DNA of 64,000 bases from Magnetococcales bacterium (GTDB lineage: Bacteria > Pseudomonadota > Magnetococcia > Magnetococcales > JADGCH01), in NCBI GenBank assembly GCA_015229115.1, contig JADGCH010000010.1:1-64000 (forward strand), given 5' to 3'. Every line of letters begins with the position of its first letter. The first letter of the stretch is position 1. A program made the position numbers and the translations under genes. Positions 56,445-64,000 of this stretch are shown in pieces. The notes under the pieces were generated by a model that saw nothing but the letters and a program-made list of their open reading frames with translations, did no database searches and had not been told where the DNA came from.

Positions 56445-59372
56445 ATGCTGCCTGAACACCCGCATCGCGAGCGGTTCCTGCCCTTGTTTGATCATGTGCG
56501 CTGTTTTGGTGACCTGGAGCAGCGTATTACCCTGCTACCCAGTGTTACTGACCAGCAAGCTGCTTTTGAAATCTTTTTCATGGCTTTTTGTGCTGTTCAA
56601 CGTGTGCGGTTGGTGAAGGATGTCTGGCCCCTGACGTTGGCACCGACCTCGATACGGCAACGGTTGCCAGAGGCCTTTGCTGCCGATCTACCTATACAGT
56701 GTGTGTGGGAGTTGCCGGGCGGGTCGCTGGGGGTGGGCTGGTTGTCATTCCGACCGCACCGCGAGGCTTTGGGGCGCAAGGAAGCGCAAGTCTTCCTAGC
56801 AGCAACCCAGTTATGGCCGCAGCGGGCCTGTTGGACCAATAGTGACACATTGCCATCCATGCTGGAGCGCCAGCACGATTTGTGGATGCTGCGTGGCAGC
56901 GATTTTGACCGCCTTGATGAGCGTGATCTAAAGCAGATGCGGCGCTGGTTGTCCGGAGCTGGGTTGCTGACAGACCGCTTGGTGTTATCGCGACAGCAAC
57001 AGTCGCTGTGTCACCAGGTCATGGCGCCACTCAAAAAAGATGGACGCGTGACGGTAGTCCCTGCAGTTGGTATGGATTTCCATGCCTGTTTGTTGCATCT
57101 GTTGGAATTGATGGGATCGCAGCAGTCGATCCTTTGTCTGTTACCCTCTCATGGACATATTCAGCAGTTATTGTGGTACTGGAATCGGCATGCCTCTTGG
57201 TCGGCCCTGTCGGTCATGGTGTGCCAGCTGGACGGGACGCCCCGTCACAGTTGTGAGATGCCGGTGATACGGGAGCTGTCTTTGGCAGGAGAGCGACTGA
57301 CGCGTTTTCTGCAAGGTAAATTTCATGGTCACCGGGTCGTGATGACCACAATGAGATCCCTGACAGAGCTGATGACGGGGTTACAGGAATTGATGCCCGA
57401 TTTTGTCTTCGACTGGTCGGTTGCCTGCCAAGCTGAGCAGTTGCTGGGCGGGCGCGAGCATAACGCTGCCGCCGAGCTTTTCCTTTCTTCGTCACAGTTG
57501 TCGAAACGGCTGATAGAGTCTGGTATCCTGCGTCACCACGACTGGAGTGGCTACATGCGTTCGCAGCGTAACGAGCCGAAGGTCGTGTTCGATTGCAGCG
57601 ATCAGGAGCGCTATGGCCCCATAGTGCGGTTGACGGCCGACCGGTTACGATCGATCCGGGTTGTTCTGGTGCTGATGACTCCGGACAGGTTATCCCATCC
57701 TGATGTTGGTTTACGACAAGTCGGATGGCAGGTCATGGGTCATGCCATGCGCCGTTACCAAGTACAAAGGCTGGTGGTCTTGAGTGATCAGGAACCGACC
57801 GCAGGGCCGGATGACGTAGCCTCACGGACACAGATGGTGGTGGACACGCGCGATCGTGCTAGCGTGCGTCAAACGGTTTTTGAGCGGTTCAGTCAAACCA
57901 GTGGACCGGTATTGCTCTGGATTCATGGTCGAGTTGGTCAGGCTATCGATTTTTTGCTGACACCGGTCGAAGCCGATATGGTGGTTGTGTTGCAACAGAA
58001 TCCGGATCAGCACGATCTGATGGCAGCAACCCAGCTGCTGGCTAGACCTTCGGTCCAACCTGCCCATGCGGATAGTGGGGCAGGGGCAGCTTGGTTGCTG
58101 ATACCGGTTCTGGTGCAAAAACAGGCTGGTATAGCGACACGTGATGGATTGGAGCAGGCTGACTTCACGCCTTTCTGGCAGGCTTTGGCGGTACTGGTTG
58201 AGCAGGATGAGAGTTTACGAAACATCATTCTGTCACAACGCGTGGACATGGGACGTACGGGTCAAAGCGACAAGCGGTTGTTATTGGAGCGTATTCGTCT
58301 ATTGGCACAGCCAGAATGGGCTGGCATTTTGCCGGAGTGGATGACCGATCAGTGTATTGCCCGTTTCAGTACCGCTTGGGAACACCATTTCGGTCTGTTG
58401 CAGCGTTTCCATCAGCAGCATGGCCATTGCCATGTGTCGCTGATGCAGGATGAGCAGGCCACCATTCTGGCAGACTGGCTTCAGGAGCAGCGCCAAAAGG
58501 CCTTACGGGGACGGTTGCCGGATGATCAGAAACAACAGCTGTCATCGATGGGTGTGGCCATGGATAGCCGGATGGCCGAGTGGGAGGCCATGCTTTGGCG
58601 TCTGACTGCTTTTTACCATCAACATCAGCATGTGGTTGTACCGAAGAATTGGCCAGATGATAGCCTGTTACCGTTCTGGATCGAAACCCAGCGCCGTTTG
58701 CGCAAAAGGGGGCAGCTCAGTGAGCAACAGATAGCCCGTCTTGACCAGTTGGGTTTTTTGTGGGACACTCAGGACGTTTACTGGGAGGAGATGTTTGGGA
58801 CTTTAGCCGAATTCAGGGCCTTGCAAGGGCACTGCAATGTGCCTGACAGTTGGTCGGGTCATCCCGATTTAGCTTGGTGGGTGACGGCTCAGCGCAAAGC
58901 CAAAGCCAGCGGCGCACTTGATCCGGAACGGGCTAGGCGGCTGGGTCAGCTTGGTATGATCTGGGATGGAGACGAGGCTTTCTGGCTGCAGATGGTGGCC
59001 GATTTCCGTCAGTTTTACGGCCGTTTCAATCATGGCATGGTCCCAAAAGGATGGCACGAGAACCCGAAGCTAGCGCAGTGGCTGGCAGCGCAGCGGGCTG
59101 CCGTCAACAAGGGCCTGTTGTCGCAAGAGCGATTGGCCACTTTGCAGAGTTGCGGATTTGTCTCAGAACCTAAACAGGTATTGCTCGAAGAGATGTTCTA
59201 CGCCCTGGAACAGTTCCGCAGTCGTTTTGGTCATTGTGACGTGCCATTGCACTGGCCTGATAACCCGGAATTGGGCTTATGGGTGGCTAGTCAAAGACAG
59301 CGACGTATTCGCAATGAACTGGAGCCAGAACGGGTTGGCCGGCTTGATGCCATGGGGTTTAAGTGGGTGTGA
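56445..59372 (+). CDS. Helicase-like protein with degenerate motor and five helicase-associated (HA) repeats
   Basis: A 975-residue protein. Residues about 190-600 align in outline with SF2 DEAD/DEAH helicases of the HA-domain group: LSRQQQSLCHQVMAPLKKDG, VVPAVGMDF where AATGTGKT would be expected (near 205), ILCLLPSHGHIQQLLW, VVMTTMRSLTEL, and FVFDWSVACQAEQLLGG where the FDEAHR motif should be (near 320). The P-loop lysine and DEAH acids are absent. Residues 644-974 hold five HA repeats of about 65 residues, each with W-F-x(2)HGHC/VP and a WV/L-xxQR, later L-xxLGF-W pattern. The open frame is intact, so loss of ATPase appears tolerated or selected. Likely nucleic acid binding; role unknown. 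Confidence 0.75.
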   Translation: MLPEHPHRERFLPLFDHVRCFGDLEQRITLLPSVTDQQAAFEIFFMAFCAVQRVRLVKDVWPLTLAPTSIRQRLPEAFAADLPIQCVWELPGGSLGVGWLSFRPHREALGRKEAQVFLAATQLWPQRACWTNSDTLPSMLERQHDLWMLRGSDFDRLDERDLKQMRRWLSGAGLLTDRLVLSRQQQSLCHQVMAPLKKDGRVTVVPAVGMDFHACLLHLLELMGSQQSILCLLPSHGHIQQLLWYWNRHASWSALSVMVCQLDGTPRHSCEMPVIRELSLAGERLTRFLQGKFHGHRVVMTTMRSLTELMTGLQELMPDFVFDWSVACQAEQLLGGREHNAAAELFLSSSQLSKRLIESGILRHHDWSGYMRSQRNEPKVVFDCSDQERYGPIVRLTADRLRSIRVVLVLMTPDRLSHPDVGLRQVGWQVMGHAMRRYQVQRLVVLSDQEPTAGPDDVASRTQMVVDTRDRASVRQTVFERFSQTSGPVLLWIHGRVGQAIDFLLTPVEADMVVVLQQNPDQHDLMAATQLLARPSVQPAHADSGAGAAWLLIPVLVQKQAGIATRDGLEQADFTPFWQALAVLVEQDESLRNIILSQRVDMGRTGQSDKRLLLERIRLLAQPEWAGILPEWMTDQCIARFSTAWEHHFGLLQRFHQQHGHCHVSLMQDEQATILADWLQEQRQKALRGRLPDDQKQQLSSMGVAMDSRMAEWEAMLWRLTAFYHQHQHVVVPKNWPDDSLLPFWIETQRRLRKRGQLSEQQIARLDQLGFLWDTQDVYWEEMFGTLAEFRALQGHCNVPDSWSGHPDLAWWVTAQRKAKASGALDPERARRLGQLGMIWDGDEAFWLQMVADFRQFYGRFNHGMVPKGWHENPKLAQWLAAQRAAVNKGLLSQERLATLQSCGFVSEPKQVLLEEMFYALEQFRSRFGHCDVPLHWPDNPELGLWVASQRQRRIRNELEPERVGRLDAMGFKWV

Positions 59373-59397
59373 TGCTGATATTAAAAACTGGTGAATA

Positions 59398-60129
59398 ATG
59401 GATAATGTTAATATAGTAAAAATCTCTAACGGCATAAAAGATTTTGATTTCTTTTATAAACAGCTTGGTTCTCGTGCCGTATTGGGACATATTTTCAGTG
59501 GTGAGCCCTATCCTGTTCTGCCTTTTGTCAAAAAAGAGCATGTTAGGACAATAGTGGATATTGGTGCCCATATTGGGGAGGCGGCTTTTTTCTTTCATTT
59601 TATATATCCAGGAGCTAATATATTTTCATTCGAGCCAGATCCTGAGTCATTTGGTTTGTTAATGCGTAATGTTGGGCAATTGGGTAAAGTCCGTTCCTTT
59701 CACATGGGCTGTTTTGACTGTGATAAGGAAGTCGCTTTCTTTAAAAGCATGGAATTTGGGTCTGTAGGGAACTCCATTCATATCAAGCCCAATATGACGC
59801 CTTCATGTATGGTGCAGTTAAGAGATACAGCGACCGTTCTGAAAGAATTAGCTGTTCCACAGTCTGTTGATATCATGAAGATTGATACGGAGGGTTGTGA
59901 GGTAGCAGTACTGAATTCTCTGGTCAAGGGAGGGTATCGGTCCAGATTGGTTTATATTGAGCATCATTCGGAGCGGGACTGTCATGATATTCATAAAATC
60001 CTGTTTCCGACCCATGTTCTGTGGCAATCATCTTCTATAGGTTGTGATCATGGAGTGCCGGGAGAATTACTCTATATCGACCGTCAATATCTTTCAGATT
60101 TAGCTACCCATACCGACCAAGGTGGCTAG
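59398..60129 (+). CDS. FkbM family methyltransferase
   Basis: A 243-residue SAM-dependent methyltransferase: DIGAHIGEAAFFFHF (SAM motif I), FSFEPDPESF, and IMKIDTEGCEVAVL are the FkbM hallmarks. The family O-methylates sugars or other small molecules, often in glycan clusters. Base composition is clearly more AT-rich than the genes on either side, suggesting acquisition. Followed two bases later by a large glycosyltransferase gene, which supports a glycan-modifying role. Confidence 0.88.
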   Translation: MDNVNIVKISNGIKDFDFFYKQLGSRAVLGHIFSGEPYPVLPFVKKEHVRTIVDIGAHIGEAAFFFHFIYPGANIFSFEPDPESFGLLMRNVGQLGKVRSFHMGCFDCDKEVAFFKSMEFGSVGNSIHIKPNMTPSCMVQLRDTATVLKELAVPQSVDIMKIDTEGCEVAVLNSLVKGGYRSRLVYIEHHSERDCHDIHKILFPTHVLWQSSSIGCDHGVPGELLYIDRQYLSDLATHTDQGG

Positions 60130-60131
60130 GA

Positions 60132-63100
60132 GTGCAGTATCCGACCACAGAACAGCGCATTAAGGACGCATTGGCCCTAATGCAGCAGGATGTGCGATTT
60201 CCGGCTCCTGATGCTGTCCAAACCAATCAACCATCGGTTGTGCTTGATAAAAAGGTCATTATCAGCTGGCAGATCAGCCATATGTACGGTTGGGGTGTAT
60301 ATGGCTATCACTTGGCCATGACGCTATTGCGTCTGGGTGGGCAGCCAATTTTGTTGCATCCTCCTCATTATTTGATGGCTAATGCAGCCCAAGTTGCTGA
60401 TCTGAATCGTGTTGCAGCCCAGTCACAGCGTTATCTCGATTTTTTGCGCAATCATCCTGGGCAGGAACTTGATGCACCGGATGACATCCTGTTGATGTCC
60501 TGCGATTCCCTGTTTGACTTCAAAAACAACCGCATCAGAAGCGGACGCGATATAGGTATCGCTTTCTTCGACCGTATTCCCCTGCCACCGGAAAATGTGC
60601 GCAAGGCGCAGGATGTGCCGCTGATCATCACCGGTTCGGCTTGGAATGAGCGGGTTCTTAGAGACCGTTATCATCTTGCCAATGTCAAGACCATTATCCA
60701 GGGAGTAGATACAGCGATCTTCCATCCTGCAGAAAAAAAGAACCGGCTGTTGCCGGAACGGTTCGTCATTTTCAGTGGCTGCAAACTGGAATACCGCAAG
60801 GGTCAAGATATCGTCATGGAGGCGTTCAAACGGTTTCATGGCCGTCATCCGGATGCCTTTCTGTTAACGACATGGCATAATCACTGGATTAACGATCCAT
60901 CAAGCCGCGTTCAATACGCCTTTCCATCGGGCTATGTCACCGATTTGCCTGATGACACCGATATTAACCCGTGGCTCGGGCGCTACTTGCCGGCAGGTTC
61001 TTTTTATGATACCGGCATGATTCCCAATCCGGTGATCCCCCAGTTATTGCATGAATGTGACGCCGCCATTTTGCCCAGTCGTTGTGAAGGGGGCACCAAT
61101 CTGGTCGCCATGGAGTGCATGGCGGCAGGGGTACCCCTGATCCTGTCGGCCAATACTGGTCATCTCGACCTGATTGCACCTGATCGATGCTATCCTGTCA
61201 TGACACAAAAGCCGGTCAACGATCACCATGGTGTCTTGTTGCCAGACTGGGGTGAGTCGTCTGTCGATGAGATTGTAGAACGTTTGGAGGATATCTATCA
61301 AAATCGTGCCAGAGCCCGAGCCAAGGCTCAGAAGGGCTGGCAGTTTATCCGCCAGTTTTCATGGCATAATCAATGTACCGAGGTTTTGCAGGCAGTCCAT
61401 CATTCAGCTGTGACGCCACCAGTTTCTGCAACAGCTGTTGCGAAAGAGACGGCTCCCACTCCTACTGCTGCACAATGGCTGCTGCAGGGTGAACAGTTGG
61501 TGTCCCGTGGGGATCATGGGGCGGCCAGAAGTTGTTATCAGCGTGCTTTGGCGATCGACCAGCACTGCTCTGAAGCTTGGAATAACTTGGGGTTGCTGTT
61601 GATGTCGCAGCAGGACTTTAACGCTGCTGTGCCCTATTTTGAGCAGGCCATTGCGCTCAGGTTGTCTAATGTGTTGGCCCACAACAACTTGGCATCGGCT
61701 TTCGTCAAACTGGGGTTATTGCCCAAGGCCATTGTCGAATACGAATATGCGCTGGTGCTGCGTCCCGACCAAGCTATTCGCAATAACCTGATCCAGGCCC
61801 TGCTGGCGCTGGGCAATCGTTACCATGAGCAGGATCGCATTGAAGAGGCCGACCGGTGTTATCGTCGCACCGTGGCACTCAACCCGGATCATAGCGAGGC
61901 ACGCACCCAGCTGGGCATTCTGGCGTTGGCGGAGGGTCGTCTTACCGAGGCAGCCGATCACTGTCGTGTAGCGGCCCAGTCATTCGGTCTGACTGCGGCC
62001 GATCTGCAACGGCGCGGCGTTGAAAGTTATCATCAGGGACGGATACTGGAAGCAACGGCTTGGTTGATTCAGACGCTGGTCATGCAACCGCAGCATCCTG
62101 GCCACTACAATAATTTGGGACTCATCCTGGCACAGCTGGGCTACCATGGTCAGGCCGTCAAATATTACGAGCAGGCACTGCGTATCAAGCCAGAGAGCAA
62201 TAGTTACAATAATCTTGGCACTTCGTTGCACCGGTTGGGGCGGATGAGGGAGTCGGAAGCCTGTTTCAAGCAGGCCATCGCCATGCAGCCCGATTATGCC
62301 CAGGCCCATCACAACCTGGGATTTAATCTGGCGGCACAGTACCGTATTCCGGAATCAGCAGCCTCTTTTGCTGAAGCCTTTCGACTGGTTCCGGGTGACC
62401 ATACCGCCATGCTCTACCATATGCTGCAGGGCGATGCCTGGTTAGCAGAAGGGCGCTATCGGGAAGGCTGGAAGGAGCTGACTTGGTTTTGGTATCAGAG
62501 GCAGTACAGGAGATCGTTATTCTCGGATGATTTGATCGTCAACCAGGAGCCGTGGAATGGTACCGATGATCTTGCTGGCAAACACCTGCTGGTTGTGACG
62601 GGTTGGGAAGGGCTGGGAGATGCCATTCAGCTGGTCCGCTACGTGCCACAACTGGCCAAGGTGTGCGGTGCCGTCATCACGTTACTGTGTCAGCCGGTGT
62701 TGGTTCCCTTGTTTGCTACTGTCGCACAGGTCCATGCTGTCAAGCCGAGGGAAGAGTCCTGGCAGTCGATGTCCTTTGATGCCTACGTGCCTTTGATTGC
62801 GTTGCCGACCATTCTCGATATCCCCTTTCCGTTCCTGGACGTCGATCCTGTAACACGTGGCAAGCCTTATTTAACCGTTATGGCAGATGTACGGGAGCAC
62901 TGGCAACGCCGATTGCAGCCCTGTTTAGCAGAACCGGGCCTCAAGGTTGGCCTATGTTGGGCTGGTGGCGATAAGACGCCATGGGGACGTGCACGTCACA
63001 TCGAACATGTCGAGAAATTATGGCCTTTGTTTGGGGTATCCAACGTCAAGTTTTATAGTTTCCAGATGGATGCTGACGATCAAACGCTGCGACGATTCCC

Positions 63101-63413
63101 TCCTGGCAGGTTGCACTCGTTCGGTTCTGATCTGAAAGGATTTATGAACACGGCTGCCATTCTATCCCAGATGGACCTGCTAATCACCATCGACAGCGCC
63201 ATTACCCATTTGGCTGGCGCTATTGGATTTCCTACCTGGTTGTTGCTGCCAGCTGTAACCGACTACCGTTGGTTGTGTGATCGGGCTGATTCTCCTTGGT
63301 ACTCGTCACTGCGGCTATTCCGCCAGAGAGAAGCAGGGGACTGGGATGGGGTCATTGAGCGGGTTGTGGTGGCGTTACAGCAGATGGCATCAGCATCTGT
63401 TCAATCGATGTGA
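60132..63413 (+). CDS. Glycosyltransferase-TPR-glycosyltransferase fusion
   Basis: A 1093-residue protein in three parts. Residues about 38-430: a GT4-type (GT-B) glycosyltransferase with SGCKLEYRKGQDI and LPSRCEGGTNLVAMECMAAGVPLI. Residues about 445-790: TPR repeats (AWNNLGLLLMSQQDFNAAV, HYNNLGLILAQLGYHGQAV, SYNNLGTSLHRLGRMRESE and others). Residues about 820-1085: a second GT-B-like domain (GWEGLGDAIQLVRYVPQL, LLITIDSAITHLAGAIGFPTWLLLP) related to GT9/TPR-linked transferases. Likely acts on a protein or lipid glycan. The start is GTG at 60132 (no good ribosome site); ATG at 60180 is the alternative. Confidence 0.85.
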   Translation: MQYPTTEQRIKDALALMQQDVRFPAPDAVQTNQPSVVLDKKVIISWQISHMYGWGVYGYHLAMTLLRLGGQPILLHPPHYLMANAAQVADLNRVAAQSQRYLDFLRNHPGQELDAPDDILLMSCDSLFDFKNNRIRSGRDIGIAFFDRIPLPPENVRKAQDVPLIITGSAWNERVLRDRYHLANVKTIIQGVDTAIFHPAEKKNRLLPERFVIFSGCKLEYRKGQDIVMEAFKRFHGRHPDAFLLTTWHNHWINDPSSRVQYAFPSGYVTDLPDDTDINPWLGRYLPAGSFYDTGMIPNPVIPQLLHECDAAILPSRCEGGTNLVAMECMAAGVPLILSANTGHLDLIAPDRCYPVMTQKPVNDHHGVLLPDWGESSVDEIVERLEDIYQNRARARAKAQKGWQFIRQFSWHNQCTEVLQAVHHSAVTPPVSATAVAKETAPTPTAAQWLLQGEQLVSRGDHGAARSCYQRALAIDQHCSEAWNNLGLLLMSQQDFNAAVPYFEQAIALRLSNVLAHNNLASAFVKLGLLPKAIVEYEYALVLRPDQAIRNNLIQALLALGNRYHEQDRIEEADRCYRRTVALNPDHSEARTQLGILALAEGRLTEAADHCRVAAQSFGLTAADLQRRGVESYHQGRILEATAWLIQTLVMQPQHPGHYNNLGLILAQLGYHGQAVKYYEQALRIKPESNSYNNLGTSLHRLGRMRESEACFKQAIAMQPDYAQAHHNLGFNLAAQYRIPESAASFAEAFRLVPGDHTAMLYHMLQGDAWLAEGRYREGWKELTWFWYQRQYRRSLFSDDLIVNQEPWNGTDDLAGKHLLVVTGWEGLGDAIQLVRYVPQLAKVCGAVITLLCQPVLVPLFATVAQVHAVKPREESWQSMSFDAYVPLIALPTILDIPFPFLDVDPVTRGKPYLTVMADVREHWQRRLQPCLAEPGLKVGLCWAGGDKTPWGRARHIEHVEKLWPLFGVSNVKFYSFQMDADDQTLRRFPPGRLHSFGSDLKGFMNTAAILSQMDLLITIDSAITHLAGAIGFPTWLLLPAVTDYRWLCDRADSPWYSSLRLFRQREAGDWDGVIERVVVALQQMASASVQSM

Positions 63414-64000
63414 TTCTTTGTTGCAGCATCCGTTTCATGCTGTCAAGACGCTGCCTGGTAGCCGTGTCATCGGGTTTTAGCGTAGCAGCTCGTTGCAGGT
63501 ACTCAAGGGACTGATCCATCGCGACCCGGCCCTGCCGTCCTGCCATAACGCTGAGCAGGCCCCACAGCTCAACGGAGTTGGGATTACTGTCCAGGGCTCT
63601 GCGGCAATAGGCTTCCGCCTTGTCGTAAAGACCTTGGCTATAACAGAGAGCAACAAGACCCGTCTGTGCGTGGATGAATTGTGGATCGGTTGCAATGGCA
63701 CGTTCATAATGGTCAATGGCCGCCTCGAAGTGGCCCTGTGCAGCCATGATGGAGGCGATGCTGTTATAGGCACTGGTCATGTTTGGATCGATGCTCAGAG
63801 CATGACGATAACAGGCTAGGGCCTCGTCGATCTTGTTTTGCCTTTGCAGTGCTGTCGCCAAGTTATTGTAGACCAGGGCAGACATCAGTCCGGGTGTGTT
63901 GGCCAGAATGCGCCGATAGAAAAACGCAGCCTGATCGTTATGACCATGGGTGAGGCAAATCTGGGCCAGTGTCAGCTGGATAGGACTTGTTGCCAGCTTG
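63352..64000 (-). CDS. TPR repeat protein, partial (runs off the window)
   Basis: At least 215 residues, open to the window edge upstream. Repeats such as VYNNLATALQRQNKIDEALACYRHAL, AYNSIASIMAAQGHFEAAIDHYERAI and GLVALCYSQGLYDKAEAYCRRAL are classical TPRs of 34 residues; the part beyond 63885 (IQLTLAQICLTHGH..AFFYRRIL) adds another, so the ATG at 63885 is internal and the true start is outside. Function is protein binding or, like its neighbour, part of a glycosyltransferase. Its last 62 bases overlap the convergent fusion gene. Confidence 0.85.
   Translation of the reverse strand, partial: KLATSPIQLTLAQICLTHGHNDQAAFFYRRILANTPGLMSALVYNNLATALQRQNKIDEALACYRHALSIDPNMTSAYNSIASIMAAQGHFEAAIDHYERAIATDPQFIHAQTGLVALCYSQGLYDKAEAYCRRALDSNPNSVELWGLLSVMAGRQGRVAMDQSLEYLQRAATLKPDDTATRQRLDSMKRMLQQRITSIEQMLMPSAVTPPQPAQ

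Noticed and set aside
1-64000. rRNA, tRNA, CRISPR arrays, prophage genes and replication origins
   Set aside because: Intergenic gaps are short and were read through; nothing with tRNA clover-leaf pattern, repeat-spacer array, phage structural genes or DnaA-box cluster was recognised.

Overview
The window is a dense, mostly chromosomal stretch of a Gram-negative, respiring and motile proteobacterium. Outer membrane assembly (BamE), an outer membrane FadL-like porin, DsbA, an aa3-type oxidase operon, ubiquinone side-chain synthesis, a CBP3-like bc1 chaperone, a chemoreceptor and large sensor kinases all point that way. The mix (alphaproteobacterial-style CBP3 chaperone and OsmC/ETF genes beside gammaproteobacterial-looking housekeeping genes, plus large TPR-glycosyltransferases) would fit an early-branching alphaproteobacterium or a Magnetococcales-like lineage, but this placement is an inference from gene content only.

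Layout. 1-704 is a scar: a 55-bp inverted copy of sequence around the bamE start, an IS66-type tnpA cut off from its tnpB/tnpC, and a wrecked ispF. 734-2064 holds mtnP-like phosphorylase and bamE (minus). 2143-6673 is a plus operon (CBP3 chaperone, pgk, family 2 glycosyltransferase, ABC-F ATPase). 6601-10717 alternates maf, ispB and trpGDC. 10870-14703 is a plus block (yebC, ruvC, ruvA, DHH phosphoesterase, lipA). 14683-17506 is a polyphosphate neighbourhood (cytidylate-kinase-like gene, PPK2 and a divergent CHAD protein). 17486-20325 is an osmC-dsbA-etfB-etfA operon on minus.

20523-29940 is the most unusual region: a protein joining a TRAP-type (DctP) and an ABC-type (LivJ-like) periplasmic binding domain, then a 1239-residue membrane hybrid kinase, a second soluble REC-PAS-PAS kinase and a REC-HD-GYP output protein, all tightly packed. 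It looks like one signal chain from periplasmic ligand to c-di-GMP breakdown. A VapBC-like pair and a FadL-like porin follow, then an AT-rich patch with a VOC gene, an ABC-2 exporter pair, and a cytochrome oxidase operon (coxC, sco, coxB, coxA of the A2 subtype, ctaB) behind a near-perfect sigma-70 promoter.

39287-46179 is a ten-gene minus run (small membrane protein, rnhA, ydcH-like, recN, unknown, clpS, clpA, three small proteins of which two look exported). 46373-52138 carries glyQS and ppdK, ended by a 22-bp perfect palindrome. 52281-56404 couples a nitrate/nitrite-type chemoreceptor to an aldolase-dehydrogenase fusion. 56445-59372 encodes what looks like a helicase whose motor motifs have been lost but which keeps five helicase-associated repeats. 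The right end (59398-64000) is a glycan-related set: FkbM methyltransferase, a glycosyltransferase-TPR-glycosyltransferase fusion and a TPR protein that runs off the window. No rRNA, tRNA or CRISPR array was recognised. A recurrent trait is 4-bp ATGA stop/start coupling inside operons and coding overlap between convergent neighbours.
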